DNA from: Desulfofustis sp.
GTDB taxonomy: Bacteria; Desulfobacterota; Desulfobulbia; Desulfobulbales; Desulfocapsaceae
Direction: 5' to 3'
DNA: 10,001 nucleotides
Assembly (NCBI GenBank): GCA_029287755.1
Contig: JARFQM010000171.1
Coordinates: 1-10,001 of the forward strand
In this document: piece by piece, positions 1-7,143 of the stretch
Layout: each line of letters begins with the position of its first letter
Numbering within the stretch: position 1 is the first letter of the stretch
Translations under genes and position numbers: made by a program
The notes under the pieces: model-generated
What the model was told of the DNA's origin: nothing
The model's input: only the letters and a program-made list of their open reading frames with translations
Database searches by the model: none

Positions 1-125
<125 letters not shown>

Positions 126-160
126 GCTGAAGAGACGTTCACTCCGTCTCCTCAGCCTTT
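126..160. terminator. Intrinsic terminator hairpin at the contig edge
   Basis: A long inverted repeat is present: GCTGA at 126-130 pairs with TCAGC at 152-156, and GAGACG at 132-137 pairs with CGTCTC at 145-150. There is one A/C mismatch between the two blocks and a 7-nt loop. On the plus strand the stem is followed by CCTTTT, a typical intrinsic terminator. On the minus strand the stem lies about 33 bases past the stop codon of the small secreted protein gene and is preceded by an A-rich stretch, as in bidirectional terminators. The bases that would form the minus-strand U-tract are replaced by adapter. It probably ends the minus-strand crotonase/secreted-protein transcript and possibly also a convergent gene lost off the contig. 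Confidence 0.7.
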
Positions 161-189
161 TCGCTTTGGCGGCGATTCTCCTTCCCTGT

Positions 190-630
190 CTAGTCAGTGA
201 TAGCGAAGCGACGCTCAACGACCCTGCTATCATCAAGATAGACCTCTACTGTCCAATCGCCGAAGTTCTCTTCATGGAAATCCTGGTTGCTCAACAGTGA
301 GGCAACCGGTCCTTTCTTGCTCAATTTAAACCAGAAGTAGAGTCCCCTTTTGTTCCCGTCTTCACTGGTAAACGTATGGCTGTCGGAGCGAATCATGCCG
401 CGTGTATTGTGCAGCCAGTTGGCGTGCATAGTATGCTCCCCCGGCGTCAGACCGCTACAGTCGAGGATCAGGTAGATGGAGTCAAAGGGGGAAAATTCCG
501 TGACTTCCTGATCGAAAGCCGGACTTTTATAGGTTGCCCCCGTGCAGCTGGCCCCCAAAACGAGAGACGATAGACCAAGGACCAGGCCCAGCAATACCAA
601 ACCACCAGCGGCGGATCGTCTGCACAGCAT
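190..630 (-). CDS. Small secreted protein or lipoprotein, function unknown
   Basis: The predicted product is 146 residues. I do not recognise a named family. Residues 4-28 look like a signal peptide: two arginines, then a long Leu/Val/Gly stretch ending LVLGAS before Cys29. The lipobox is imperfect (Gly at -3), so it may be a lipoprotein or may be cut by signal peptidase I after Ala27. The mature part has alternating hydrophobic strands, a GLTPGEHT turn, and a C-terminal GDWTVEVYLDDSRV segment. This pattern resembles Ig-like beta-sandwich domains in which the last strands read 'G.W.VEVY.DG..V', so an envelope beta-sandwich is my inference. I chose the ATG at 630 over a more upstream in-frame start because it places GGAAGGAG 11 bases upstream, directly precedes the hydrophobic segment, and leaves only 5 bases after the crotonase stop. 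That spacing suggests translational coupling with the crotonase. Confidence 0.75.
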   Translation of the reverse strand: MLCRRSAAGGLVLLGLVLGLSSLVLGASCTGATYKSPAFDQEVTEFSPFDSIYLILDCSGLTPGEHTMHANWLHNTRGMIRSDSHTFTSEDGNKRGLYFWFKLSKKGPVASLLSNQDFHEENFGDWTVEVYLDDSRVVERRFAITD

Positions 631-635
631 TTGTC

Positions 636-1412
636 TCAGCACTCCTTCCAGACCGGTTTTCTCTTTTCGAAAAAGGCCTGCACACCTTCCTTGGCGTCGT
701 CGCTGGAGCACAACCTGGCAAAGGCCTCGTTCATCAAATCGAACTGCTGAAAATAATCCATGTCCTCGCTTGAGTAGAAGCTCTTCTTGGCTATCTGCAC
801 GGCTATGGGGCTCTTTCTGGCCAGCTCCGCGGCCCAGGACAGCGCCTCGCTCTCCAGCTCCTCCTTGGCCGTGATCCTGTTGACCAGTCCCAGCCTCTGG
901 GCCTCGTCCGCCTTGATCAGGTCGCCGTAGAGCAGCAACTCCAGGGCTTTTTTTCTACCCACGCAGCGAGCCACGGGGATGACGGGACCAACGCAGTTGA
1001 GCCCCACGTTGATGGCGGTCAGTCCCATTTTGGTATTTGCTGCGGCTATCACCAGATCTGCTGCGGCCACCAGCCCCATGCCATTGGCCGCGGCAACCCC
1101 CTGCACCTGGGCAATGACCGGTTTCTTCATCCTGGCGATGGAAACCAGCGGCTGCTCCATATGCTCAATCCAGGCCCGGTACTCAATGGTAGTCTTGCCG
1201 GCCAGTTCGTTGACGTCGATGCCGGCGCAGAATGCCTTGCCCGCTCCCTTGATGATGACCACCCTGACCCCCGGATCGTCGTCCATATCGCGCAAGGCCT
1301 GGACCAGCTCCCCAGCCATCGGGGTGGTGAACGTATTGAGACTTTCCGGTCGATTCATGGTGATCGAAGCGACGAAATTATCGTGTTTTTCAATGATGAG
1401 ATGTTCGGCCAT
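636..1412 (-). CDS. Crotonase (enoyl-CoA hydratase/isomerase) family protein, ECHDC3-like
   Basis: The product is 258 residues, the normal length of a single-domain crotonase, and is cytoplasmic. Family landmarks are NRPESLN (20-26), the first oxyanion-hole segment FCAGIDV (61-67), the second around AANGMGL (108-114), and a C-terminal trimerisation helix region ending near KRKPVWKEC. Crotonases bind acyl-CoA thioesters and stabilise an enolate. The two catalytic glutamates of true hydratases (Glu144 and Glu164 in the rat mitochondrial enzyme) align with Gly113 and Ala133 here, so simple enoyl-CoA hydration is unlikely. The segment around INVGLNC (134-140) followed by ARCVG resembles the ECHDC3-type subgroup, which also lacks these residues. 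The exact reaction is not known. GGAGG lies 5 bases before the ATG. The gene has the same direction as the Rnf operon but sits 217 bases beyond apbE, so it may be a separate unit. Confidence 0.85.
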   Translation of the reverse strand: MAEHLIIEKHDNFVASITMNRPESLNTFTTPMAGELVQALRDMDDDPGVRVVIIKGAGKAFCAGIDVNELAGKTTIEYRAWIEHMEQPLVSIARMKKPVIAQVQGVAAANGMGLVAAADLVIAAANTKMGLTAINVGLNCVGPVIPVARCVGRKKALELLLYGDLIKADEAQRLGLVNRITAKEELESEALSWAAELARKSPIAVQIAKKSFYSSEDMDYFQQFDLMNEAFARLCSSDDAKEGVQAFFEKRKPVWKEC

Positions 1413-1629
1413 ACCATCCTCCGCAGATTTTAAACAGCCCAGGTTGGACTCCGGAAAAAGAAGCTATACAATACCGCTTCTCGTGCAAGTTTTCATCCGC
1501 TAACAACTCATTTTGTGGCAAAGATTGGACTGTACACAAAACTCTCTAACCAGGGGTGCATTCGAGGAGAAAGTTCTTGGTGCGACGGAGTATCCGTAGG
1601 GAAGATCCTTAACGGGACGTACACTTCTG
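1413..1629. other. Intergenic gap between apbE and the crotonase gene
   Basis: No coding frame or RNA gene is evident in these 217 bases. Two dyads are visible. TTTTGTG at 1511-1517 is repeated inverted as CACAAAA at 1535-1541, with 17 bases between. A short perfect hairpin, ACGGA-GTA-TCCGT, spans 1585-1597. Neither is followed by a T-run in the minus direction, so I do not call a terminator for apbE. The minus-strand stretch just upstream of the crotonase gene is AT-rich (around 1460-1500) and could hold its promoter, but no pair of hexamers there is convincing. Confidence 0.5.
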
Positions 1630-2682
1630 TCAGCCGAGCCATGCAGATGACTTGTGGATTAAAGCATCCCTGGCGATAATGAAACAATCACTCTCTGGTA
1701 CTCTTTCAATCAGCGCCACAGCCTCCTCCGGTCCGAGCACGAAAAGTGCGGTAGCCAGGGCGTCGGCATCCATTGCGGTGGGCGCAGTCACACTGACGCT
1801 GGAAGAGAGCTGGGGGGAATGGCCGCTATGGGGATCGACGATATGGTGAAACAGCTTCTCCTGGTCGTAATACGCCTCATAATTGCCGGAGGTGGCCACC
1901 GCCCCGTCGCTCATTGTGAGGATATCTGGAAATTCACGTTGCTTGGCCGGATCCTGGATGGCGATGGTCCATTTTTTCTCGCCAGCCGCCGTGCCGGAGG
2001 TTCGTATATCGCCACCGGCATTGACCAGATGATTGGTGATGCCGCGATTTCTCAGTACCTCGGAGGCCCGGTCAACTATGTACCCCTTGGCAATTCCGTC
2101 GAGCGTTATCCCCATGTTCGGCTGCCGAAATGAAATAGCCTTGGAATCCAACCGAAGTCCTGCAGCACCAATGAGATCGAGGATTTTCTCAATTTCCTGC
2201 TCAGTCGGCTGCTGGCCGGCACCGAACCGCTGCTGGTAGAGATCCATCAGGGGTTTTACGGTGATATCAAAAGCCCCGCCGGTCAAATTATGATAATAGA
2301 GAGAGCGGCTGACGACCAGAAGCAGCTCATCCTGGGCCTCCTCGAGTCTCCCGCTTCTATTTAACTCGGCCAGCGGAGAGGACTGATCATGTCGGCTGAG
2401 TATCGAGGCAAGCTCTTCGATCGCAGCAAAGGCGGCCGCGAAGGCCTCCTCGGCCTGGTCCTGGGAATCGTGAATGGCGGTCATGGAAACAAAGGTTCCC
2501 ATGGACAGTCTGGTTCTGGATATTTTGTAGTTTTTACGGTTGAACCAGAGCGCTTCAGCACACTCGGGCGGCAGCAGGGGAGAACCCAGCAGGCTCAGGC
2601 CGAGCAGGCCCGAAAGCTTGAGCAGTTTCCGACGCCCGGTGCTGCACCTCGCGCCTGCCCCGACGCCGGAAACGGATGTCAT
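1630..2682 (-). CDS. apbE: FAD:protein FMN transferase ApbE
   Basis: The product is 350 residues, usual for the family. ApbE cleaves FAD and attaches FMN by a phosphodiester bond to a Thr/Ser in target proteins such as RnfG and RnfD, outside the cytoplasmic membrane. Motifs in order: an N-terminal twin-arginine-like signal, RRKLLK (17-22), then a hydrophobic stretch to about residue 45; the domain start LSMGTF (59-64); GGAFDIT (135-141); LDGIAKGY (194-201); NAGGDI (221-226); HIVDPHSG (280-287); and the Mg2+/FAD-site segment AMDADALATALFVLG (303-317). All the key family motifs are present, so it should be active. The start is the first ATG before the signal sequence. It lies 15 bases after the rnfB stop with only a weak Shine-Dalgarno, so reinitiation from rnfB is likely. 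Being last in the rnf operon provides the maturase together with its two substrates. Confidence 0.95.
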   Translation of the reverse strand: MTSVSGVGAGARCSTGRRKLLKLSGLLGLSLLGSPLLPPECAEALWFNRKNYKISRTRLSMGTFVSMTAIHDSQDQAEEAFAAAFAAIEELASILSRHDQSSPLAELNRSGRLEEAQDELLLVVSRSLYYHNLTGGAFDITVKPLMDLYQQRFGAGQQPTEQEIEKILDLIGAAGLRLDSKAISFRQPNMGITLDGIAKGYIVDRASEVLRNRGITNHLVNAGGDIRTSGTAAGEKKWTIAIQDPAKQREFPDILTMSDGAVATSGNYEAYYDQEKLFHHIVDPHSGHSPQLSSSVSVTAPTAMDADALATALFVLGPEEAVALIERVPESDCFIIARDALIHKSSAWLG

Positions 2683-2697
2683 AGCGGCGACAGGGCC

Positions 2698-3573
2698 CTA
2701 ACCGGCCATCTTCAACCCGCTTTCCGGCTCTCTGGCAACGACTTGGCGCCCCCCAAAAGGGAGGAAGATGTCACGGGGGCATTTGCTCACACAGATTTCC
2801 TCGCAGGAGGGGCCGTAGTCGATGCAGGCCTTGTGATCGATTTTGACCAGATTGTCCTCATAGGTCACCGCCTCGGCGGGGCACACCTTGACGCACATCT
2901 TGCAGCCGATGCAGCCCACCTTGCAGACACCCATGACGGCCTTGCCCAGATCTTTGGTCGAACAGGGCACCCAGATCCGGGCCTTCATGGTCTGGATCTC
3001 GATGATATCCTTTGGACAGGTCTTGACGCAGACACCGCAGCTTACGCACTTGTCGGGATTGACGACCGGGAAGTTGTCGATCATGTCGATGGCGTCGAAG
3101 GGGCAGGCTTCGGCGCATTCGCCGAGACCTATGCAGGCATACTGGCAGGCCGAAGGCCCGCCGTACCCGAGGTTTGCAGCCGTGCATGAGGAAAAGCCGA
3201 TATAGCGATGCTTGTGGCTGACCCTTCCTTCTATTCTCGAGCAGCGCACCACCGCCATGGTGTCCTCCACCGCCGTCATTTTCTTGCCGGTCAGCGAGGC
3301 CACCCGTTCAGCGACAGCCTCTTTGCCGGGAAAACAGAGGTTGGGGGGAACATCGGGATCGGTCACCACCTCGATGGCATACCCCTCGCATCCGGGATAG
3401 CCGCAGCCGCCGCAATTGGCCAGCGGCAGGGATTCGAGAACTTCTTCAATCACCGGATTGGATTCCACTGCAAATTTATGGGCGGCCAGGGCCAGGCCGA
3501 TACCGAAAAAGAGGCCGATACAGCCAAGAAGAACCAGGCCCCCAATGGCCAGTTTAATCAATTCAGAATCCAT
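2698..3573 (-). CDS. rnfB: Rnf complex subunit RnfB, multi-cluster ferredoxin-like subunit
   Basis: The product is 291 residues. RnfB is the entry point for electrons from reduced ferredoxin and is anchored in the membrane by one N-terminal helix (about residues 8-31). The Fe-S domain reads NCGGCGYPGC (53-62) with a fourth cysteine at 80, the PF04060 pattern. Next come four ferredoxin-type motifs: Cys143/147/153/157; Cys176/179/182/186 (CxxCxxCxxxCP); Cys221/224/227/231 (CxxCxxCxxxCP); and Cys250/257/261/265. That gives room for about five [4Fe-4S] clusters, more than the three of gammaproteobacterial RnfB/RsxB and closer to the longer RnfB of anaerobes. The spacing in motifs one and four is wider than in classical ferredoxins. 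GGAG lies 11 bases upstream of the ATG. The gene follows rnfA after 43 bases. Confidence 0.96.
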   Translation of the reverse strand: MDSELIKLAIGGLVLLGCIGLFFGIGLALAAHKFAVESNPVIEEVLESLPLANCGGCGYPGCEGYAIEVVTDPDVPPNLCFPGKEAVAERVASLTGKKMTAVEDTMAVVRCSRIEGRVSHKHRYIGFSSCTAANLGYGGPSACQYACIGLGECAEACPFDAIDMIDNFPVVNPDKCVSCGVCVKTCPKDIIEIQTMKARIWVPCSTKDLGKAVMGVCKVGCIGCKMCVKVCPAEAVTYEDNLVKIDHKACIDYGPSCEEICVSKCPRDIFLPFGGRQVVAREPESGLKMAG

Positions 3574-3616
3574 AATGTTCGCAACTCCTGTTCAGACGAT
3601 AATTCAACTGCTCTGC

Positions 3617-4558
3617 TCAAAACAACTGCAGTCCGGAAAATCCCAAGAAGGCCATGGCAAATTGCCCGGCCACGATGAAGGCAATAGGCAGCCCTTTAAA
3701 CGACGGCGGCACCTTGGCCAGTTCCACCCGTTCACTGACCGAGCTCATCAGGTACAGGGCCAGCAGAAAACCGCCGCCGGCGCCCAGACTGAGCATGAAT
3801 GTTTCGAAATAGTTGTAGCCGTTGCTGGCCATCAGAAGCGGTACCGCTATGATGACGCAGTTGGCGATAACCAGAACCAGGTATACGCCGAACGATTTGA
3901 ACAGAATCGGATTGACCTTGCGCAATACCGTATCGACCGCCTGAACGGTAAGTGAGGTCAGGCCGATAAAAATAACGATCTGCAGATAGTCCAAACTGAA
4001 CGGCTTGAGAATATACTGGTAGAGAACCCAGCTCATCGACACGGCCACGACAATGACAATGGTGAACACCACCCCCATTCCCTTGGCTGTTTCTTTGCGC
4101 TTCGAGGTTCCAAAGAAAACGCAGAGGCCCAGATACTTGGTAAAAACGAAATTGTTGATGATCAGCGCCGAAAGAAGGATGGACAGCAGGTAGCCGAAAT
4201 ATGACTTGCTCACCGAAAAGGTGCTCTGCTCGACACCGCCGATACCGGTCGCTGTCACTATGTGTTTTGCCGTGGTATTGAGCGGGTCGGCAAAACTCAG
4301 AATTGCCTCGGTACCATCGCTGGATAAGGAAACCGCTGTTATCGGCAGCCTGATATCGGGATCCGATTCCTCATAAACGGTGTAGTTCTCAGGGTCGCCC
4401 GCCACCTCTCGGTCGACCGGCATGCTGAACTGTACCACTATCTCGTTGTCGGCCCCGAATTCGGTATCGGACACCAGGCCGGCGGCCTGCACCAGGCTGC
4501 AGACGCCCATTGCCAGGAGAAACAGAATATAGACAGATATTTTTTGACGGCCTCTCAT
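3617..4558 (-). CDS. rnfA: Rnf complex subunit RnfA with an N-terminal secreted Ig-like extension
   Basis: The product is 313 residues, against about 190 for ordinary RnfA. Residues 118-313 are the standard six-helix RnfA/NqrE core. It contains KYLGLC (141-146, first cluster-ligand cysteine), the basic loop TSKRKETAK, the second ligand in the segment IANCVI, and the ending FLGFSGLQLF. Residues 1-26 look like a signal peptide (basic start, hydrophobic core, VQAA). Residues about 28-115 look like a bacterial Ig-like domain of the SbsA/Big_5 type: VQFSMPVD, PENYTVY, AVSLSSDGTEAILSF and HIVTATGI. The basic loop after helix 1 implies that the N-terminus of the core is outside the cytoplasm, so a secreted domain there fits the topology. 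GAGGTGA lies upstream of the ATG, which follows the rnfE stop by 3 bases. No methionine codon lies between the domain and the core; a GTG at 4213 (Val116) is the only plausible internal start and lacks a good ribosome site. Confidence 0.95.
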   Translation of the reverse strand: MRGRQKISVYILFLLAMGVCSLVQAAGLVSDTEFGADNEIVVQFSMPVDREVAGDPENYTVYEESDPDIRLPITAVSLSSDGTEAILSFADPLNTTAKHIVTATGIGGVEQSTFSVSKSYFGYLLSILLSALIINNFVFTKYLGLCVFFGTSKRKETAKGMGVVFTIVIVVAVSMSWVLYQYILKPFSLDYLQIVIFIGLTSLTVQAVDTVLRKVNPILFKSFGVYLVLVIANCVIIAVPLLMASNGYNYFETFMLSLGAGGGFLLALYLMSSVSERVELAKVPPSFKGLPIAFIVAGQFAMAFLGFSGLQLF

Positions 4559-4561
4559 AAC

Positions 4562-5176
4562 TCACCTCTTTTTCCGCTCAGCATAGTAGGTTTCAATCCA
4601 GTTGAAGAAGCCCATCATCAAACCTACGACAAAAAACCCGGCACTTGGCAGGATGAAGAACAGCAGAGGCTTGAAGCCCAGAACGTCGTACCCCAATATG
4701 GCCCCCGAGCCAAGCAGTTCCCTGACAAAACCGATGACGACCATACCCACCATAAAACCGAGCCCCATACCGAGTCCGTCCCAGAATGAGGATTTTACCG
4801 GTTCCTTACAGGCAAACATCTCCAGGCGCATGGTTATGATGGCAAAGGCCACAATAATCTTAACGAAAATTCCCATCTTGGCATAGGCCGCAGGGAAGTA
4901 TGCCGCCAGGCTCAAGTCGATGACAGTGACCCAGGTGGCAATGGTCAAGGTGTAAGTCGGGATGCGAATCCTCGGGTGTATAAAGTTTTTCAGCAGAGAG
5001 ATGGTGACGCTGGAAAACACCTGGACAAAAAGGACCGCCGTACCGAGCATCAGGCCATTGATGACGGTGGTCGAGATACCGACCGCGGGACACATGGAAA
5101 GTGCCAATTTAAATATTGGATTCTCTTTAAGAATGCCGTTTGCTACGAGCTGTAAACTGGACTTGTCTGTAGCCAC
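4562..5176 (-). CDS. rnfE: Rnf complex subunit RnfE, with one intramembrane cluster cysteine missing
   Basis: The product is 204 residues with six predicted membrane helices, homologous to NqrD. RnfE and RnfA are inverted-topology paralogues that together bind an intramembrane [2Fe-2S] cluster with two cysteines each. Recognisable segments are NPIFKLALSMCP (19-30, ligand Cys29), INGL (39-42), IRIPTY (70-75), FWDGLGMGLGF (131-141) and VRELLGSG. The second ligand normally sits in an NC(I/V)(I/V)xGRAEAFA segment. Here the equivalent segment reads AFAIITMRLEMFA (110-122), with Ala112 exactly where the cysteine belongs, while Cys123 lies 11 residues later. The rest of the protein looks intact. The start is GTG, preceded by GAGAGGA at 7 bases. 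Gaps are 21 bases to rnfG and 3 bases to rnfA. Confidence 0.94.
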   Translation of the reverse strand: MATDKSSLQLVANGILKENPIFKLALSMCPAVGISTTVINGLMLGTAVLFVQVFSSVTISLLKNFIHPRIRIPTYTLTIATWVTVIDLSLAAYFPAAYAKMGIFVKIIVAFAIITMRLEMFACKEPVKSSFWDGLGMGLGFMVGMVVIGFVRELLGSGAILGYDVLGFKPLLFFILPSAGFFVVGLMMGFFNWIETYYAERKKR

Positions 5177-5197
5177 AATCTATTCCTCTCAGATGGA

Positions 5198-6097
5198 TTA
5201 AAAGGGGACGCCTATCTGCTGCGCTTCCAGCACCTTCTCGAGGGTGTCGAGCCGGTAGGCAAATTTTTTGGTCATCCCTCTGATCCCAGAGGTAACTGCA
5301 TCGGATGATATCGTCGAGCCGGTAATCGCATAAATATCGTTATCGCTGTACTGCAGCATGATCTGTTCGGCCGCCGCCAGTTCCATTTTTCCTTCAAGCG
5401 CATTGTAATATTCATCCGGCAGCGGTTCCTTAACCACCTGGAGCTGCTTGATCTTTTCCAGCGGCTTATGCTTGAACTGGTTCTTGAAATAGTCCTGCTC
5501 GATTTCCGCTCCCAGGCCGGGATCTTCCTCGTGCTCCATCACCTCAAAGCCGATGATCGAGTAGGCAGGATCGAGTGCCAGGATGATCGAAATGTTGGTC
5601 TTGTAGCCCGGGAACTTTCCCGAGAGAAGATACGCCTGCCGGCTGCCGTCTTCGGTCACCACCATCACCTGATCAACAAAGCGGGCTATCTGGGATGATC
5701 CCAGAGCCGTCTGAACTGCATTGTCCCTATCACCCTGCTCTCGCGCCTTTTCCTCGCTCAGAGGAATAGCGGTCGTGGAGACAAAATCACCCTCCAGACT
5801 CAGTTGGACAAAGACAAAACCTGCATCTTCCCCATGATGACCGGCGGGCAGCAGATAGCCTATCGACTGGCTGTCGCCGTCCGCGACGATGTAACGGAAG
5901 ATTTCGTGCAGGGCCATGCCTTCGTCAGGTTCCTGGTCTGCGCCATAGCCGAGCAGGGCATACATGACCTTTTCTTCACGGGCATGCTCATTGGCCTTTT
6001 TCGCCTTGTTGGTGAAAACAAAGGTGGCACCCATGATGGTCCCGGCAATCAGGCAGGACACGGTCAGCCGAAAAATGATGGTAAGGATCATTTTCAT
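5198..6097 (-). CDS. rnfG: Rnf complex subunit RnfG, covalent FMN carrier
   Basis: The product is 299 residues, longer than the roughly 200 of E. coli RsxG. One N-terminal membrane helix (about 5-28) anchors an extracytoplasmic FMN-binding domain. The region around GKFPGYKTNI (160-169) and EEDPGLGAEI (190-199) is typical of RnfG/NqrC. The flavinylation site is ITGSTISSDAV (258-268), so Thr262 should carry FMN. The usual motif is D-x-x-(S/T)-G-A-T; here Tyr256 replaces the Asp and Ser261 replaces the Ala. The extra length lies between the helix and the FMN domain, in an acidic segment around 50-130. The start ATG overlaps the rnfD stop as ATGA, with GGGAGGTG just upstream, so translation is coupled to rnfD. 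ApbE, encoded three genes downstream, is the expected FMN donor enzyme. Confidence 0.94.
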   Translation of the reverse strand: MKMILTIIFRLTVSCLIAGTIMGATFVFTNKAKKANEHAREEKVMYALLGYGADQEPDEGMALHEIFRYIVADGDSQSIGYLLPAGHHGEDAGFVFVQLSLEGDFVSTTAIPLSEEKAREQGDRDNAVQTALGSSQIARFVDQVMVVTEDGSRQAYLLSGKFPGYKTNISIILALDPAYSIIGFEVMEHEEDPGLGAEIEQDYFKNQFKHKPLEKIKQLQVVKEPLPDEYYNALEGKMELAAAEQIMLQYSDNDIYAITGSTISSDAVTSGIRGMTKKFAYRLDTLEKVLEAQQIGVPF

Positions 6098-7092
6098 TTT
6101 TCACCTCCCAACGGCGGTGCGAAACGCTTCGGTTTGAACCACCCGTCGAGTACCGTACTGAGCGGATTCATCAACAGAATGGCGTAGCAGATGCCTTCCG
6201 GATAGCCGCCTTTCAATCTGATCAACACGGTCAAAGCACCGATGCCGACCCCATAAGCCAGCTGGGCAGTCCGGGTGCTGGGCGAGGTGACATAGTCGGT
6301 AGCCATATAAAAGGCTCCGAGGATAGCCCCTCCGGTCAGCACGGCCAGCAGGGGGTCGCCGGAAAAGAGCGTGTCGCCGCCGAAGATCCAGGTCAGCACC
6401 GCTATGCTGCCCAGCACCGAGACCGGAATGTGCCAGGTGATGTAGCGCCTGTACATCAGGTAGAGGCCGCCGAGCAGAATCAGCAGCCCGGAGGTTTCAC
6501 CGATGGAGCCCGGCCGCAATCCCAGAAAAAAGGTGGGATAGACTGTGGCGGGGCTGCCAAAGGTTTCCCTGAAGACGGCCATACCCTGTTCTTTCATCAC
6601 CGCCAGAGGCGTTGCCGTGGTAATCGCATCAATCCCACCGCTCAAGTAGGTAAAAAACACACCGTCGGTCAGCGGCGGCAGCCAGGCCGAGGTCATGGCA
6701 ACCGGGAAGGTGGCAAGCAGAAACGCCCGCCCCAGAAGCGCCGGGTTGAAGATGTTGTACCCCAACCCGCCAAGCAGATGCTTGCCGATGTAGATGGCCA
6801 TCACCGCCCCGAGAATGGGTATCAGGAAGGATACTCCCGGCGGGATGATAAAGGCCATCAGCATGCCGGTCAGGGCAGCACTGCCGTCTTTCACGGTGAC
6901 CGGCCGGCCCAGCATTTTCTGACTGAGCGCCTCGACCGCCATGCAGCTGGCCACTGATACCGCGGTAATCAGCAGCACCTGCAGGCCAAAGACCACAATC
7001 GACAGCACGAGCGGCGGCACCAGACAGGCCACCACGGTCCACATAATTTTGTCCACCGACTCGTTGCTGCGCACGTGCGGGGATACCGACAC
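6094..7092 (-). CDS. rnfD: Rnf complex subunit RnfD, membrane FMN carrier
   Basis: The product is 332 residues from a GTG start and is a multi-helix membrane protein homologous to NqrB. Conserved segments are SVSPHVRS (2-9), DGSAALTGMLMAF (69-81), NIFNPALLGRAF (113-124), the flavinylation motif DAITTAT (155-161, FMN on Thr161), MATDYVTSP near residue 275, and the C-terminal GGYPEGICYAILLMNP. The annotated start is the first conventional start codon, but the site in front of it has no good Shine-Dalgarno. A strong one (AAGGAG) lies farther upstream, 7 bases before an in-frame AUC at 7146. Starting there would add 18 residues ending ALWN before VSVSPH, which matches the N-termini usual in RnfD better. 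The true coding region may therefore be 6094-7146. It follows rnfC after about 40-94 bases, depending on the start. Confidence 0.95.
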   Translation of the reverse strand: MSVSPHVRSNESVDKIMWTVVACLVPPLVLSIVVFGLQVLLITAVSVASCMAVEALSQKMLGRPVTVKDGSAALTGMLMAFIIPPGVSFLIPILGAVMAIYIGKHLLGGLGYNIFNPALLGRAFLLATFPVAMTSAWLPPLTDGVFFTYLSGGIDAITTATPLAVMKEQGMAVFRETFGSPATVYPTFFLGLRPGSIGETSGLLILLGGLYLMYRRYITWHIPVSVLGSIAVLTWIFGGDTLFSGDPLLAVLTGGAILGAFYMATDYVTSPSTRTAQLAYGVGIGALTVLIRLKGGYPEGICYAILLMNPLSTVLDGWFKPKRFAPPLGGEK

Positions 7093-7143
7093 ATTCCACA
7101 GGGCAGCCGCAGCCGGCGTCTGGTTCTCAGTTACTTTCGATTC

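Noticed and set aside
1455..1500. Sigma54-like site (CTTGCACG) upstream of the crotonase gene
   Set aside because: The -24 box has TG instead of GG, and no TTGC-like -12 box follows at the required spacing.
1585..1597. Hairpin ACGGA-GTA-TCCGT as a terminator for apbE
   Set aside because: The stem is only 5 bp, the loop is 3 bases, and no T-run follows on either strand.
2389..3189. Long plus-strand frame (266 codons) opposite apbE and rnfB
   Set aside because: It is antisense to two genes with complete family motifs, has no recognisable domains and has a composition typical of a shadow frame in GC-rich coding DNA.
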